Shown here: in pieces, positions 12,627 to 19,644 of the stretch | How the letters are laid out: each line of letters opens with the position of its first letter | Numbering within the stretch: position 1 is the first letter of the stretch | IMG/VR virus record: IMGVR_UViG_3300009684_000208 | Location: 1-21,124 of that record | DNA: 21,124 nt | Reading direction: 5' to 3' (one strand) | Origin: a virus | Translations under genes and position numbers: made by a program | Notes under the pieces: generated by a model | What the model was told of the DNA's origin: nothing | Databases searched by the model: none | What the model saw: the letters and a program-made list of their open reading frames with translations, nothing else

Positions 12627-13133
12627 ATGCCTACAATAGATATTCCAGATAAGATATGTTCTCATTGTGGTGGTATTAGATGGATAACTAAAAAACAAAA
12701 ATATGTTCGAAAAAATGGAAGTATTGGCGAAAGTATTGCAATGATATGTAATGTTATACAAAATGATTATGAAAAAAAATATAATGCTAAAAATTCTGAT
12801 AAAAGAAAACTTGTTTATAAAAAATATCACAATAAATTAAAAGATGATTTAGAATATAAAGAAAAAAATAAAAAACGTTCAAAATTATGGCGTGCATCTC
12901 ATCCTGAAAAAAGTAAACAATCTTCTGTTTTGTTTAGATTAAATAATGAAATAAAAATTAAAAAGTGGAAAAAAGAATATAATAATAAATCTACAACAGA
13001 ATTAAATGACTATTATGTTAAAAAATTAATTAAGCAAGATACAATTTTAAATTCTAAAGATATACCACAAAAACTTATAGAATTAAAACGAAAACAATTA
13101 TTATTAACAAGAAAATCAAAACAAAATGGCTAA
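12627..13133 (+). CDS. Zinc-ribbon protein with homing-endonuclease-like linker
   Basis: 168 residues, very Lys/Asn-rich. An N-terminal ICSHCGG (CxxC, about residues 10-16) with a later MIC could bind zinc. The middle (KRKLVYKKYHNKLKDDLEYK, KLWRASHPEKSKQ) resembles the basic repeats found between the zinc finger and nuclease of phage HNH-type homing proteins. The C-terminus has ELNDYYVKKLIKQ and KDIPQKLIELKRKQLLLTRK, a pattern I associate with phage mobile-gene proteins. No HNH catalytic motif is visible, so it may be a nuclease-less relative or DNA-binding protein. It is more A-rich than its neighbours, suggesting recent arrival. Its last eight bases overlap the next start. Confidence 0.6.
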   Translation: MPTIDIPDKICSHCGGIRWITKKQKYVRKNGSIGESIAMICNVIQNDYEKKYNAKNSDKRKLVYKKYHNKLKDDLEYKEKNKKRSKLWRASHPEKSKQSSVLFRLNNEIKIKKWKKEYNNKSTTELNDYYVKKLIKQDTILNSKDIPQKLIELKRKQLLLTRKSKQNG

Positions 13134-13371
13134 AATTAAAAAAGTACAAACAGTAATAGAAACAGCAGTAAAAACAGAATTTATTGATGATGTTAGAAGA
13201 GCATTACAAAACTTTGGAGATTCTAATGCAACATTATATAATGAAACAAAAGATCTTAAAGTGTGTCAAACAGCTATAAAAGCTTATAACTCAGCCATTA
13301 ATGCTGCTAAAACACAAATTATTTACAAGAAAATTACTGGAACTCCAGCAGAAATTCCATTTTTATCATAA
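13126..13371 (+). CDS. Small unknown protein
   Basis: 81 residues (MAKIKKVQTVIETAVKTEF and on), mainly helix, with one cysteine and no membrane segment or motif. Its ATG lies within the last codons of the zinc-ribbon gene (8-base overlap ATGGCTAA), so the two are probably coupled. Confidence 0.65.
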   Translation: MAKIKKVQTVIETAVKTEFIDDVRRALQNFGDSNATLYNETKDLKVCQTAIKAYNSAINAAKTQIIYKKITGTPAEIPFLS

Positions 13372-13388
13372 TTAAAAACCCACACACC

Positions 13389-13601
13389 ATGGCAACATTA
13401 GTATGGAGTAGCAAAGACTACTCAAGACATCACATTCAAGTGTCAGAAACAAATGACAATGTAAATAAGCTAATGAATAGCATATTTACTTATTCCAGGG
13501 AAAAGAGTGAGAGGATATTTGTTAGTAATAACAGATATTATTATGCTCCAAGCCCAGAATACAAAGCATTCGTAGTTAGATTTAAAGGAATTAAAAAATA
13601 A
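13389..13601 (+). CDS. Small basic unknown protein
   Basis: 70 residues, MATLVWSSKDYSRHHIQVSE and on, with aromatic-rich RYYYAPSPEYKAFVVRF near the end. ATG 13389 follows ACCCACACACC, a C/A-rich leader like those at 8345, 8845 and 10443 but without a preceding hairpin. Function unknown. Confidence 0.65.
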   Translation: MATLVWSSKDYSRHHIQVSETNDNVNKLMNSIFTYSREKSERIFVSNNRYYYAPSPEYKAFVVRFKGIKK

Positions 13602-13607
13602 TAAAAA

Positions 13608-13982
13608 GTGAAACACAAATTTATAAAAACAGAAGATATATGGTATATTGACTTACCAGAATTTATTGAACAAGGATTAGGTACCAAAGCTAATTTAATG
13701 ATGGTTGCAGGAGCAGATCTAATGTTAGACATTCTATCTAATGATGGAAATGAAATCACATTAGAATTTTCTAGTGAACCAATTGAAGGTAGCCAACATA
13801 CATTAGTCAAACAAAGATTTGGTTTAGATAAAGAACTATTAAGTAAAATAGGACATGCACCTGTAGATTATGGTGCTTATTATAACTGGAAAGAAAATAA
13901 CAGTCAATCTGTTTGGTTATGTCCTGTTACAGAATATGTATTTAATGGAGCATATCCAGAAAAAATATACGTAAAAGTTTAA
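13608..13982 (+). CDS. Conserved-looking protein, possibly DUF6717 family
   Basis: 124 residues from a GTG at 13608, six bases after the previous stop. No ATG lies before residue 31, and the WYIDLPEFIEQG block near the N-terminus favours the GTG. The sequence (WYIDLPE, GTKANLMMVAGADLMLDILS) reminds me of a Bacteroidota family annotated DUF6717; this is from memory and not checked. It is probably soluble and alpha/beta. Function unknown. Confidence 0.7.
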   Translation: MKHKFIKTEDIWYIDLPEFIEQGLGTKANLMMVAGADLMLDILSNDGNEITLEFSSEPIEGSQHTLVKQRFGLDKELLSKIGHAPVDYGAYYNWKENNSQSVWLCPVTEYVFNGAYPEKIYVKV

Positions 13983-13983
13983 T

Positions 13984-14160
13984 ATGGAACTAATTTTCAA
14001 TTGGTGCGTAGATGTATTAATATTCCTAGCCAATGTGCTAGGAATAACATACAAAGAGATTAATGTATGGATATTCTGTATAATAGAACCTATTGTATTT
14101 ATATACATGTTAACATTAATTATTAAACAAAACAGATATATTAAAAGAATTATAAACTAA
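13984..14160 (+). CDS. Small membrane protein
   Basis: 58 residues. Hydrophobic segments lie at about 8-20 (CVDVLIFLANVLG) and 27-47 (VWIFCIIEPIVFIYMLTLII), with a basic end (KQNRYIKRI). The ITYKEINVWIF stretch resembles short membrane proteins common in Bacteroidota phages. ATG 13984 is one base after the previous stop. A long gene-free region follows. Function unknown. Confidence 0.65.
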   Translation: MELIFNWCVDVLIFLANVLGITYKEINVWIFCIIEPIVFIYMLTLIIKQNRYIKRIIN

Positions 14161-14385
14161 TCACAACCTGTCGTGATCCAAATCTTAATTAGATCATTTG
14201 CCCTTGCACCCTTGTCTCAGGGTTGGGATAAACATAGATTACTTGACTTTCTTCTTCTAATTAAGATGTATGAGGTCTTTTTAAAGATAAAGTAATCAGG
14301 GAGGTTTCTCTGTACCAGAACAGAAGCTTATTGATCATTGTTTATAGGTCTTTAGTTGGTTCTACCCTAACTATTGATCTATAAA
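14161..14385 (+). other. Folded gene-free region (possible structured RNA with pseudoknot)
   Basis: No gene is seen. ATCTTAATTAG (14182-14192) pairs perfectly with CTAATTAAGAT (14257-14267). GATTACTT (14237-14244) pairs with AAGTAATC (14290-14297). The two helices interleave, so they form a pseudoknot or two alternative states. At the right end a near-continuous hairpin has 14341-14350 pairing with 14376-14385 (ten pairs, one G-U), a 2x2 internal loop, TAGTTGG/CTAACTA (seven pairs, one G-U) and a seven-base loop. There is no T-run, so it is not a simple terminator. Strand is assumed from neighbouring genes. Confidence 0.45.
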
Positions 14386-14409
14386 TGATGATTTATTGAT
14401 TGATAAATT

Positions 14410-14439
14410 ATGGCTGATATGGCGGATATATGGCGGATT
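14410..14439 (+). repeat. Triple ATGGCKGAT repeat
   Basis: ATGGCTGAT at 14410, ATGGCGGAT at 14419 and ATGGCGGAT at 14430 form a short tandem array, spaced 9 and 11 bases. It could encode the start of a 19-residue peptide (MADMADIWRI and on, 14410-14469), but I do not call that a gene. It may be a protein-binding array. Confidence 0.5.
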
Positions 14440-14451
14440 AAAATCATTTTG

Positions 14452-14490
14452 TTGACATCACCAATATGATGAAATATAGTTGTATATTTG
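14452..14490 (+). promoter_or_regulatory. Stacked promoter-like elements
   Basis: TTGACA (14452-14457), 17 bases, TATAGT (14475-14480) is an excellent sigma70-type promoter. Immediately after lies TATATTTG (14483-14490), matching the Bacteroidetes -7 element, though no TTTG lies at the right distance. Which polymerase would use these is unclear, since Bacteroidota sigma does not normally read TTGACA/TATAAT. Confidence 0.4.
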
Positions 14491-14518
14491 TCAAATTCAG
14501 TAGTATGACTACTGATAT

Positions 14519-14617
14519 ATGAGAAAAAGTAAACCAATAGCTTTACCAATAGGTATGTTTAGTAAAGATATAGCTTTACATATTATGAGCTATTTAGTTT
14601 ACATAATAAATGATTAA
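14519..14617 (+). CDS. Possible very small protein in the gene-free region
   Basis: A 32-residue frame (MRKSKPIALPIGMFSKDIAL and on), basic at the start and hydrophobic towards the end (HIMSYLVYIIND). A perfect hairpin TCAGTAG/CTACTGA (14497-14503 with 14509-14515) ends four bases before the ATG, and promoter-like elements lie just upstream. That arrangement suits a regulated small gene, but the frame is short enough to be chance. Confidence 0.35.
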   Translation: MRKSKPIALPIGMFSKDIALHIMSYLVYIIND

Positions 14618-14620
14618 TCC

Positions 14621-14708
14621 ACCAAAAAGTGCCTTATATGACACATTATGATGTATTTATGCGACATTTAAGACACATTATCATACCAAAAAGTGCATTA
14701 TACGACAC
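14621..14708. repeat. Iteron-like direct repeats
   Basis: ACCAAAAAGTGC followed by C/A, TTATA, T/C and GACAC occurs at 14621-14644 and 14685-14708: two 24-base copies with two differences, 64 bases apart. The core TTATRYGACAY occurs three times (14634-14644, 14657-14667, 14698-14708), with a weaker TTTAAGACACA at 14667-14677. Regularly repeated short motifs beside A/T-rich DNA resemble replication-initiator or repressor binding sites. Confidence 0.7.
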
Positions 14709-14716
14709 TTTAAGCA

Positions 14717-14866
14717 ACATAAAAATTAGAAATATAAATCTAAAAACATAAAAATTAGGCGCAAAAGAATATAAATAGGAGCAAATTAGAAATATATATC
14801 TAAAAGTATACGCAATAGGGTATAAATAGACAGAATATTAAGAATTTATATGCTAAAGGGTATAAA
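14717..14866. repeat. A/T-rich repeat tract next to the iteron-like repeats
   Basis: A 23-base unit beginning AAATTAGAAATATA occurs at 14723-14745 and 14783-14805 with one difference, exactly 60 bases apart; each copy contains a TTAGA/TCTAA inverted repeat. ACATAAAAATTAG occurs at 14717-14729 and 14746-14758. GGGTATAAA occurs at 14818 and 14858. The tract has no gene and leads into ATG 14904. With the iteron-like repeats it could be a DNA-unwinding element of an origin, or a promoter array. Confidence 0.65.
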
Positions 14867-14903
14867 CCGTTCCAATTTGTCACACCTTCAAATAAATTAA
14901 ATT

Positions 14904-15137
14904 ATGGATCATCCAGTAACAATATTAAGAAATAGATTAATTAAAATAGGTATAACCATTGAAATGGTTAGTAACTATCCATGGATATACTTAGATAAGG
15001 TTAATGGTAATGTAGTGAAGGAAAAATACTTTGCTAATCATGGCTTTACAATAGGATTTAATCCTGCAAAAGTGGGAGATGTATTTAGTTACACTGATCT
15101 TAAAGAAATATTTAAAATTATTAGAAAATATAAATAA
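14904..15137 (+). CDS. Conserved-looking small phage protein
   Basis: 77 residues. An N-terminal helix (ILRNRLIKIGITIEMV) is followed by NYPWIYLDKVNG, ANHGFTIGFNP and a C-terminal helix (YTDLKEIFKIIRKYK). The pattern resembles short proteins I have seen in Bacteroidota phages, without assigned function. It is the first gene after the repeat region and heads the replication-side gene run. Confidence 0.75.
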   Translation: MDHPVTILRNRLIKIGITIEMVSNYPWIYLDKVNGNVVKEKYFANHGFTIGFNPAKVGDVFSYTDLKEIFKIIRKYK

Positions 15138-15139
15138 TT

Positions 15140-15343
15140 ATGGCGGACATAACAAAATGCTTCGGAGAAGAAGATGAAATCATCTGCCCTTATAGAGACC
15201 GTTGTTACAGATTTACAGCAAAAGCTGATGAATATCAAAGTTACTTTCAAGGGATGCCACTTAAAAATGATAAATGCGACCACTATTGGGGAGATGGTGG
15301 AGAAAATATCTGGAATCAATCAACAGAAATAGAAACATTATGA
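15140..15343 (+). CDS. Small cysteine-containing conserved-looking protein
   Basis: 67 residues with cysteines at 7, 16, 22 and 46, in TKC, ICPYRDRC and KCDHYW, plus EYQSYFQGMP. Four cysteines with these spacings could bind zinc. Start ATG 15140 is two bases after the previous stop, and its stop overlaps the next start (ATGA). Function unknown. Confidence 0.75.
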   Translation: MADITKCFGEEDEIICPYRDRCYRFTAKADEYQSYFQGMPLKNDKCDHYWGDGGENIWNQSTEIETL

Positions 15344-15531
15344 CATCAAAAGAAAAAGCAGAACAATTATGGGGTAAATATTTCCAATTAAATTATGATT
15401 GGGATGGAGGGACAAAGGACCAATGGGCAAAAGAAGGTGCATTAATAGCAGTAGATGAGATATTGTATAATTGTTATGAAGTTATGAAACCATTTTGGGA
15501 AGAAGTTAAAAAAGAAATAGAATTATTATGA
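15340..15531 (+). CDS. Small acidic helical phage protein
   Basis: 63 residues, MTSKEKAEQLWGKYFQLNY and on, with GALIAVDEIL and a C-terminal helix FWEEVKKEIELL. I chose ATG 15340 over a longer frame from 15274 because it makes an ATGA overlap with the upstream stop and its MTSKEKAEQL start is typical of this kind of phage protein. Its own stop overlaps the next start. Function unknown. Confidence 0.75.
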   Translation: MTSKEKAEQLWGKYFQLNYDWDGGTKDQWAKEGALIAVDEILYNCYEVMKPFWEEVKKEIELL

Positions 15532-15746
15532 TAGTACAAACAATACATGAAATCCTTAATCCTTTTGATGTAGAAACACCATTGGGATATGGTGTGGCAA
15601 TATTTATGATCGCAGGTTCTATTCATTCCAATCCACAATTTATCATCAGGCTGTATAATACAGGTGAAGTTAGAACAGTGGATCAAAATGATATTAAAAT
15701 TTACGGTAATCCTACAACTGGAGAACCATTAACACCTAAAAAATAA
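15528..15746 (+). CDS. Small soluble unknown protein
   Basis: 72 residues: MIVQTIHEILNPFDVETPLG, then a hydrophobic GYGVAIFMIAG, then QFIIRLYNTGEVRTVDQNDI. This looks like a small beta barrel with an SH3-like feel rather than a membrane protein. Coupled to the preceding gene by ATGA. Function unknown. Confidence 0.7.
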   Translation: MIVQTIHEILNPFDVETPLGYGVAIFMIAGSIHSNPQFIIRLYNTGEVRTVDQNDIKIYGNPTTGEPLTPKK

Positions 15747-15748
15747 TC

Positions 15749-15949
15749 ATGACTATATTTGAAGTTTCAGTAAAACTAGAATTAATAGACAAATCTGATA
15801 ATCATCACAGTTTTGCACGTACATTCACTTCTAATGAAGGTTTTTACGAGTGTTGGGAACAAATAGATATATTTAGAAACAGCAAGTTTGCTGAACAACC
15901 AACAATAACACATGTGCTTAACACCGCATCATTAGATGTAATATATTAA
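15749..15949 (+). CDS. Small soluble unknown protein
   Basis: 66 residues starting MTIFEVSVKLELIDKSDNHH. Beta strands at both ends flank a helix (EGFYECWEQIDIFRNSKF). No motif is recognised. It starts two bases after the previous stop, consistent with one operon. Confidence 0.65.
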   Translation: MTIFEVSVKLELIDKSDNHHSFARTFTSNEGFYECWEQIDIFRNSKFAEQPTITHVLNTASLDVIY

Positions 15950-15955
15950 AAAATT

Positions 15956-16177
15956 ATGAAAACACCAATGGAATTAGCTCTATCTAGAATAGAATTAATG
16001 AAAGATATTAAACCAGATAGTATACATTGGCAAATGTTTAAGGACAATTACATATACATGGAAAAGCTAATGATGGTGGATAAACAAATAGAACTGTATA
16101 ATCAATTAAACACATTAGGCTTGTTATTACCAAATTCAATTGGTTTTGAACTAGCAGAATTAAAAAACAAATTATGA
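15956..16177 (+). CDS. Small helical unknown protein
   Basis: 73 residues, almost wholly helical with heptad-like spacing (ELALSRIELMKDI, YMEKLMMVDKQIELYNQLN), so a short coiled coil is likely. Its stop overlaps the next start by ATGA. Function unknown. Confidence 0.65.
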   Translation: MKTPMELALSRIELMKDIKPDSIHWQMFKDNYIYMEKLMMVDKQIELYNQLNTLGLLLPNSIGFELAELKNKL

Positions 16178-16368
16178 GAAATGAAGAATTATACGAATAT
16201 GTATTCCATTTTAATCCATATAATGAATTATGGAGTGCAATACCTAGAGACATCTACCAACAATATTTTAACAATAATGAGATGGATGGGGTATTAAAAT
16301 CAAAAGAATTAACAACATTGTTTTCTTTAATAGGAAAAGGTGCTACCTTTGTAAACTCAATTAGATAA
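16174..16368 (+). CDS. Small unknown protein
   Basis: 64 residues (MRNEELYEYVFHFNPYNELW and on), aromatic-rich in the first half and with no membrane helix. The ATG lies in the ATGA overlap with the upstream gene. Function unknown. Confidence 0.6.
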   Translation: MRNEELYEYVFHFNPYNELWSAIPRDIYQQYFNNNEMDGVLKSKELTTLFSLIGKGATFVNSIR

Positions 16369-16375
16369 TACAGTT

Positions 16376-16633
16376 ATGGAAAATCGAGTTGGTTTAAGAA
16401 GCAATACATCAAACTATCAGAAATTATTGAGAGTTATAGCATTTGGAAAACATAACTTAGATATATCCAATAGTAAAACCCTTAAATATTTATATATAGG
16501 TAAAACTTATTATTTATTACGTTCAGGAGAAATAATGATTAAACGTGAATGGCATGAAAAAGGAAATCCAGAATATATAGTGTGTGGATTACATGAAGAA
16601 TGTGTTGCTACTAAAAAAAGACTTAAAAAATAA
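16376..16633 (+). CDS. Small basic unknown protein before PolB
   Basis: 85 residues, basic, with KYLYIGKTYYLLRSGEIM and a C-terminal HEECVATKKRLKK. It ends three bases before the PolB start, so it is probably co-expressed with the polymerase. No motif is recognised; nucleic-acid binding is possible from charge alone. Confidence 0.65.
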   Translation: MENRVGLRSNTSNYQKLLRVIAFGKHNLDISNSKTLKYLYIGKTYYLLRSGEIMIKREWHEKGNPEYIVCGLHEECVATKKRLKK

Positions 16634-16636
16634 TAT

Positions 16637-18589
16637 ATGAAAGTTTATATCTATGACATAGAAACTATGCAGGAGTTATTCCTAATAGGCTTATTTGATC
16701 CAGAGACAAAAGAATATCAAGAGTTTGAAATAAGTAGATGGAATAATTCACTTGACAGGTTCATTAAGTTCATAGAGAATAAAGATGAATATTATTGGGT
16801 GGGCTATAACAATCTACGTTTTGACAGTCAGGTGATTGAATATGTTATTAAGAATTATGATGATTGGCATCATCTATCTGGTCTTGAAATATGTGCTAAA
16901 ATTGCACAGAAAGCAGCAGATGTGATTCATGATGCTAATTATGATGTATTTCCTGAATACAGGGAACATGAACTCTCATTGAAACAATTAGATTTATTTA
17001 AAATAAACCATTTCGATAATAAGAATCGTATGGTGAGCTTAAAAAGATTGGAGTTTGAGATGGATCTTGAGAACATTGAAGAGATGCCCATTCATCATCA
17101 AAAAATTGATATGTCGAAAAAAGACATAATTCTCACCATGAACTATTGTAGAAATGATGTAATGGCTACTTATGAGTTCTATAAGATAACTACAGGTGAT
17201 ACAGAGCATCCTTTGTATAAAGGAAATAATCAGATACAGCTCAGAATGGATATAAAGGAAGAATTTGGTATTAACTGTCTTAATTATTCTGACAGTAAAA
17301 TTGGTGATGAGATGATTAAGAAGTATTATTGCCAAGAGAAGGGTATAGAATATGCACAGCTACCAAAGAAAGGTTATTTTAGAACAGAAATCAATGTAAA
17401 GAATTGTATTGCCAGTTATGTAGAATTTAAAACACCACAGCTAAAAGAGTTCCTCAAGAAGATTAAAGCCATTAAACTAAAGCTGTTAGATGATTTTAAA
17501 GAGAGTGTAGTGTTTTATGATAACACCTATTCATTCATGAAGGGTGGTTTGCATACAGAGAATAGTCCAAAGATATTTGAAGCTGATGATGAATATGAAA
17601 TCATTGATTGGGATGTATCTTCTTATTATCCTGCGATCATCATTAACAATGAGAAATATCCACAACATCTAGGTAAAGATTTTCTTAGAGGATATAAGCA
17701 AATGTTTGATAAGAGACTAGAACTAAAGCCTTTAGCTAAGACAGATAAGAAGATTAAAGGGATTGTTGGTGCTCTTAAGCTCGCTGTTAACTCTGTTTAT
17801 GGTAAAAGTTCTGACATGCAGAATTGGATATATGATAGACAACTAACTATGTTTACCACCATAACTGGTGAACTATCACTAATGATGTTAATTGAAGCAT
17901 ATGAACTTAGAGGTATACATGTTATATCTGCTAATACAGATGGTGTAACACTGAGAGTTAAGAAATGTGATCTTGAACTAATGAAAGCTATTAACAATTG
18001 GTGGATGGACCTCACTAGTTATGAGTTAGAACGCACTGATTATAAGAAGATTATATTTTCAACAGTTAATGATTACCTAGCAATTAAAACAGATGGAGAA
18101 GTTAAAAAGAAAGGAGATTTCCTCACAGATTTCGAATTACATAAGAACAAAAGTGCTAGAATTGTACCATTGGCACTTGAACAATATTATATTCACGATA
18201 TACCTGTTGACATTACTATTAGCAGTCATAATAATATCTTTGACTTCTGCCTAAGACAAAAAGCAAGTAGGGATTTTCATTATGAAGGGCACACTAAGAA
18301 TGGTAAAACAGTGTATAATAAGCTTATTCGTTATTATGTCTCTAATACAGGAGAGAAACTAATGAAGGTAAAGAATGATAGCTGTACAACAAATGCTGCT
18401 CCTATTAGTCAAGTTGAAGCTGGTGAATGGGTAATGACCGTATGTAATCATCTTACAAAGGATCATCCTCTATCTAATATCAATTATGAGTATTATATAG
18501 AGAAAGCAAATAGAATCATACATAAGATACAGCTAGAAGGTAAGAAAAGAAAAGTCAATATTGACAAAAACCAATTAACATTATTCTAA
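16637..18589 (+). CDS. DNA polymerase family B with 3'-5' exonuclease
   Basis: 650 residues; the replicative polymerase of this phage. The exonuclease has Exo I YDIET (6-10; D7, E9), Exo II YNNLRFD (57-63) and Exo III YCRND (170-174, Y170 and D174). The polymerase has motif A DVSSYYP (326-332), motif B KLAVNSVYG (381-389) and motif C ANTDG (432-436). Motif C differs from the usual YxDTDS: the first Asp is Asn433, while the main metal-binding Asp435 is kept, so activity is expected. It is shorter than many family B enzymes. Crassvirales carry either PolA or PolB, so this is compatible with such a phage. Start ATG 16637; the stop overlaps the next start by one base. Confidence 0.93.
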   Translation: MKVYIYDIETMQELFLIGLFDPETKEYQEFEISRWNNSLDRFIKFIENKDEYYWVGYNNLRFDSQVIEYVIKNYDDWHHLSGLEICAKIAQKAADVIHDANYDVFPEYREHELSLKQLDLFKINHFDNKNRMVSLKRLEFEMDLENIEEMPIHHQKIDMSKKDIILTMNYCRNDVMATYEFYKITTGDTEHPLYKGNNQIQLRMDIKEEFGINCLNYSDSKIGDEMIKKYYCQEKGIEYAQLPKKGYFRTEINVKNCIASYVEFKTPQLKEFLKKIKAIKLKLLDDFKESVVFYDNTYSFMKGGLHTENSPKIFEADDEYEIIDWDVSSYYPAIIINNEKYPQHLGKDFLRGYKQMFDKRLELKPLAKTDKKIKGIVGALKLAVNSVYGKSSDMQNWIYDRQLTMFTTITGELSLMMLIEAYELRGIHVISANTDGVTLRVKKCDLELMKAINNWWMDLTSYELERTDYKKIIFSTVNDYLAIKTDGEVKKKGDFLTDFELHKNKSARIVPLALEQYYIHDIPVDITISSHNNIFDFCLRQKASRDFHYEGHTKNGKTVYNKLIRYYVSNTGEKLMKVKNDSCTTNAAPISQVEAGEWVMTVCNHLTKDHPLSNINYEYYIEKANRIIHKIQLEGKKRKVNIDKNQLTLF

Positions 18590-18825
18590 TGGCAAACGTA
18601 AAAAAATCTGTTAACAAATTAACAGTAAAAAAATATATAGTGATATATGATGATAATAAGGGATTTGTTGAACAATGGGCAATGGGTAGTTCAAAGGAGA
18701 TTATTGATCATTTTAATGAAGATCCTGAATTATATATAAATGCTGAAGAGTTTCTTACAATATATGAACTTGGTTCAGCTGTTCAATTTAAGTTTGTAAC
18801 ACCACAAATAGTATTAGATTTATAA
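18589..18825 (+). CDS. Small unknown protein coupled to PolB
   Basis: 78 residues: a basic N-terminus (MANVKKSVNKLTVKKYIVIY), then an acidic alpha/beta body (SSKEIIDHFNEDPELYINAE). The start overlaps the PolB stop by one base (TAATG), pointing to translational coupling. No motif is recognised; an accessory to replication is inferred from position. Confidence 0.7.
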   Translation: MANVKKSVNKLTVKKYIVIYDDNKGFVEQWAMGSSKEIIDHFNEDPELYINAEEFLTIYELGSAVQFKFVTPQIVLDL

Positions 18826-18836
18826 AAATATATACA

Positions 18837-19094
18837 ATGGCTATTAATCGCACAAATATTGCAACACATTTAATTGAATATCAATTAACTATGGTGGGTA
18901 AAACTATGGCTGATGCTCAAAAAGATGATATGTGGTTCTTTAATTGGACATTTACACAGGAACAGCATGAAGAGTTCAAAGCTTATGCTCTTCCTTTGAT
19001 TAAGAAAGTGTTTAAATGCAATAGAGCTAAAGCACAAGATACATTTGCTTGGTTTGATTTGCAATTTGGCTTACGTATAAAAGAAAAAGAATGA
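18837..19094 (+). CDS. Conserved-looking small phage protein
   Basis: 85 residues, mainly helical: NIATHLIEYQLTMVGKTMAD, WFFNWTFTQEQHEEFKAYAL, KVFKCNRAKAQDTFAWFDLQ. The pattern resembles short proteins encoded near replication genes of Bacteroidota phages, without assigned function. Its stop overlaps the next start (ATGA). Confidence 0.75.
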   Translation: MAINRTNIATHLIEYQLTMVGKTMADAQKDDMWFFNWTFTQEQHEEFKAYALPLIKKVFKCNRAKAQDTFAWFDLQFGLRIKEKE

Positions 19095-19432
19095 GAAGAA
19101 TAAAGAACTTACTACGTTGGATCCCAATCATCTGGAAAGACAGAGATTGGGATTTTTATTTCACATATGAAATCTTGAAGAAAAAACTTGAATTCCAAGC
19201 AGAATATACAAGAAAGTATGGATATCATGAAGCTTCTTTACGTGATGCTGATAGAATGCAAACTTGTGTAAATCTTATTACTAAGTTACAGAATGAAGAA
19301 TATATAATTATTCCAGTGACAAATAGAGAATACACTGAGCAAGATTTTAAGAATGATCAAATTAGACATGATAAAGCAAGGAAATTATTGTTCAAAATAT
19401 TAGAACAAGACATTGAAAGATGGTGGGATTAA
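19091..19432 (+). CDS. Conserved-looking phage protein of unknown function
   Basis: 113 residues, starting MRRIKNLLRWIPIIWKDRDW and ending KLLFKILEQDIERWWD. It is highly charged and helical, with many Trp residues. The RWIPIIWKDRDWD block recalls a widely shared Bacteroidota phage protein; this is from memory. The ATGA overlap with the previous gene supports the start. No catalytic motif is seen. Confidence 0.75.
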   Translation: MRRIKNLLRWIPIIWKDRDWDFYFTYEILKKKLEFQAEYTRKYGYHEASLRDADRMQTCVNLITKLQNEEYIIIPVTNREYTEQDFKNDQIRHDKARKLLFKILEQDIERWWD

Positions 19433-19455
19433 TTTAACAAATAAAACTAAAAATT

Positions 19456-19644
19456 ATGAAAAATTTTGAAGATTGGGAAAGAGAATATCTTACAGATTTC
19501 ATATATTTGCAAGAACAAGGTTATGAATTAGATCGAAAAATTGATGAGCTGATGAATGAACGTACTCCTGCAAATATAGTAGTTATAGACAAAGATAAAA
19601 TATTAGAACATGAACCTATCAAATCTGAAATTCTCCCATTTTAG
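19456..19644 (+). CDS. Small acidic unknown protein
   Basis: 62 residues, acidic and helical (MKNFEDWEREYLTDFIYLQE and on), ending at TAG. The following gene starts inside it in another frame (35-base overlap). Function unknown. Confidence 0.6.
   Translation: MKNFEDWEREYLTDFIYLQEQGYELDRKIDELMNERTPANIVVIDKDKILEHEPIKSEILPF

Noticed and set aside
14353-14373. A TAGTTGG-TTCTACC-CTAACTA hairpin with a seven-base loop that resembles a tRNA T-arm
   Set aside because: No acceptor stem, D-arm or anticodon arm can be built around it; it is part of a longer simple hairpin.
14621-14866. Spaced repeats as a possible CRISPR array
   Set aside because: There are only two copies of each long unit, with mismatches, spacers that themselves contain repeats, and no cas genes nearby.
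15274-15339. Longer start for the 15340 gene
   Set aside because: The extra 22 residues overlap the cysteine-rich gene out of frame; ATG 15340 gives the ATGA coupling used throughout this region.
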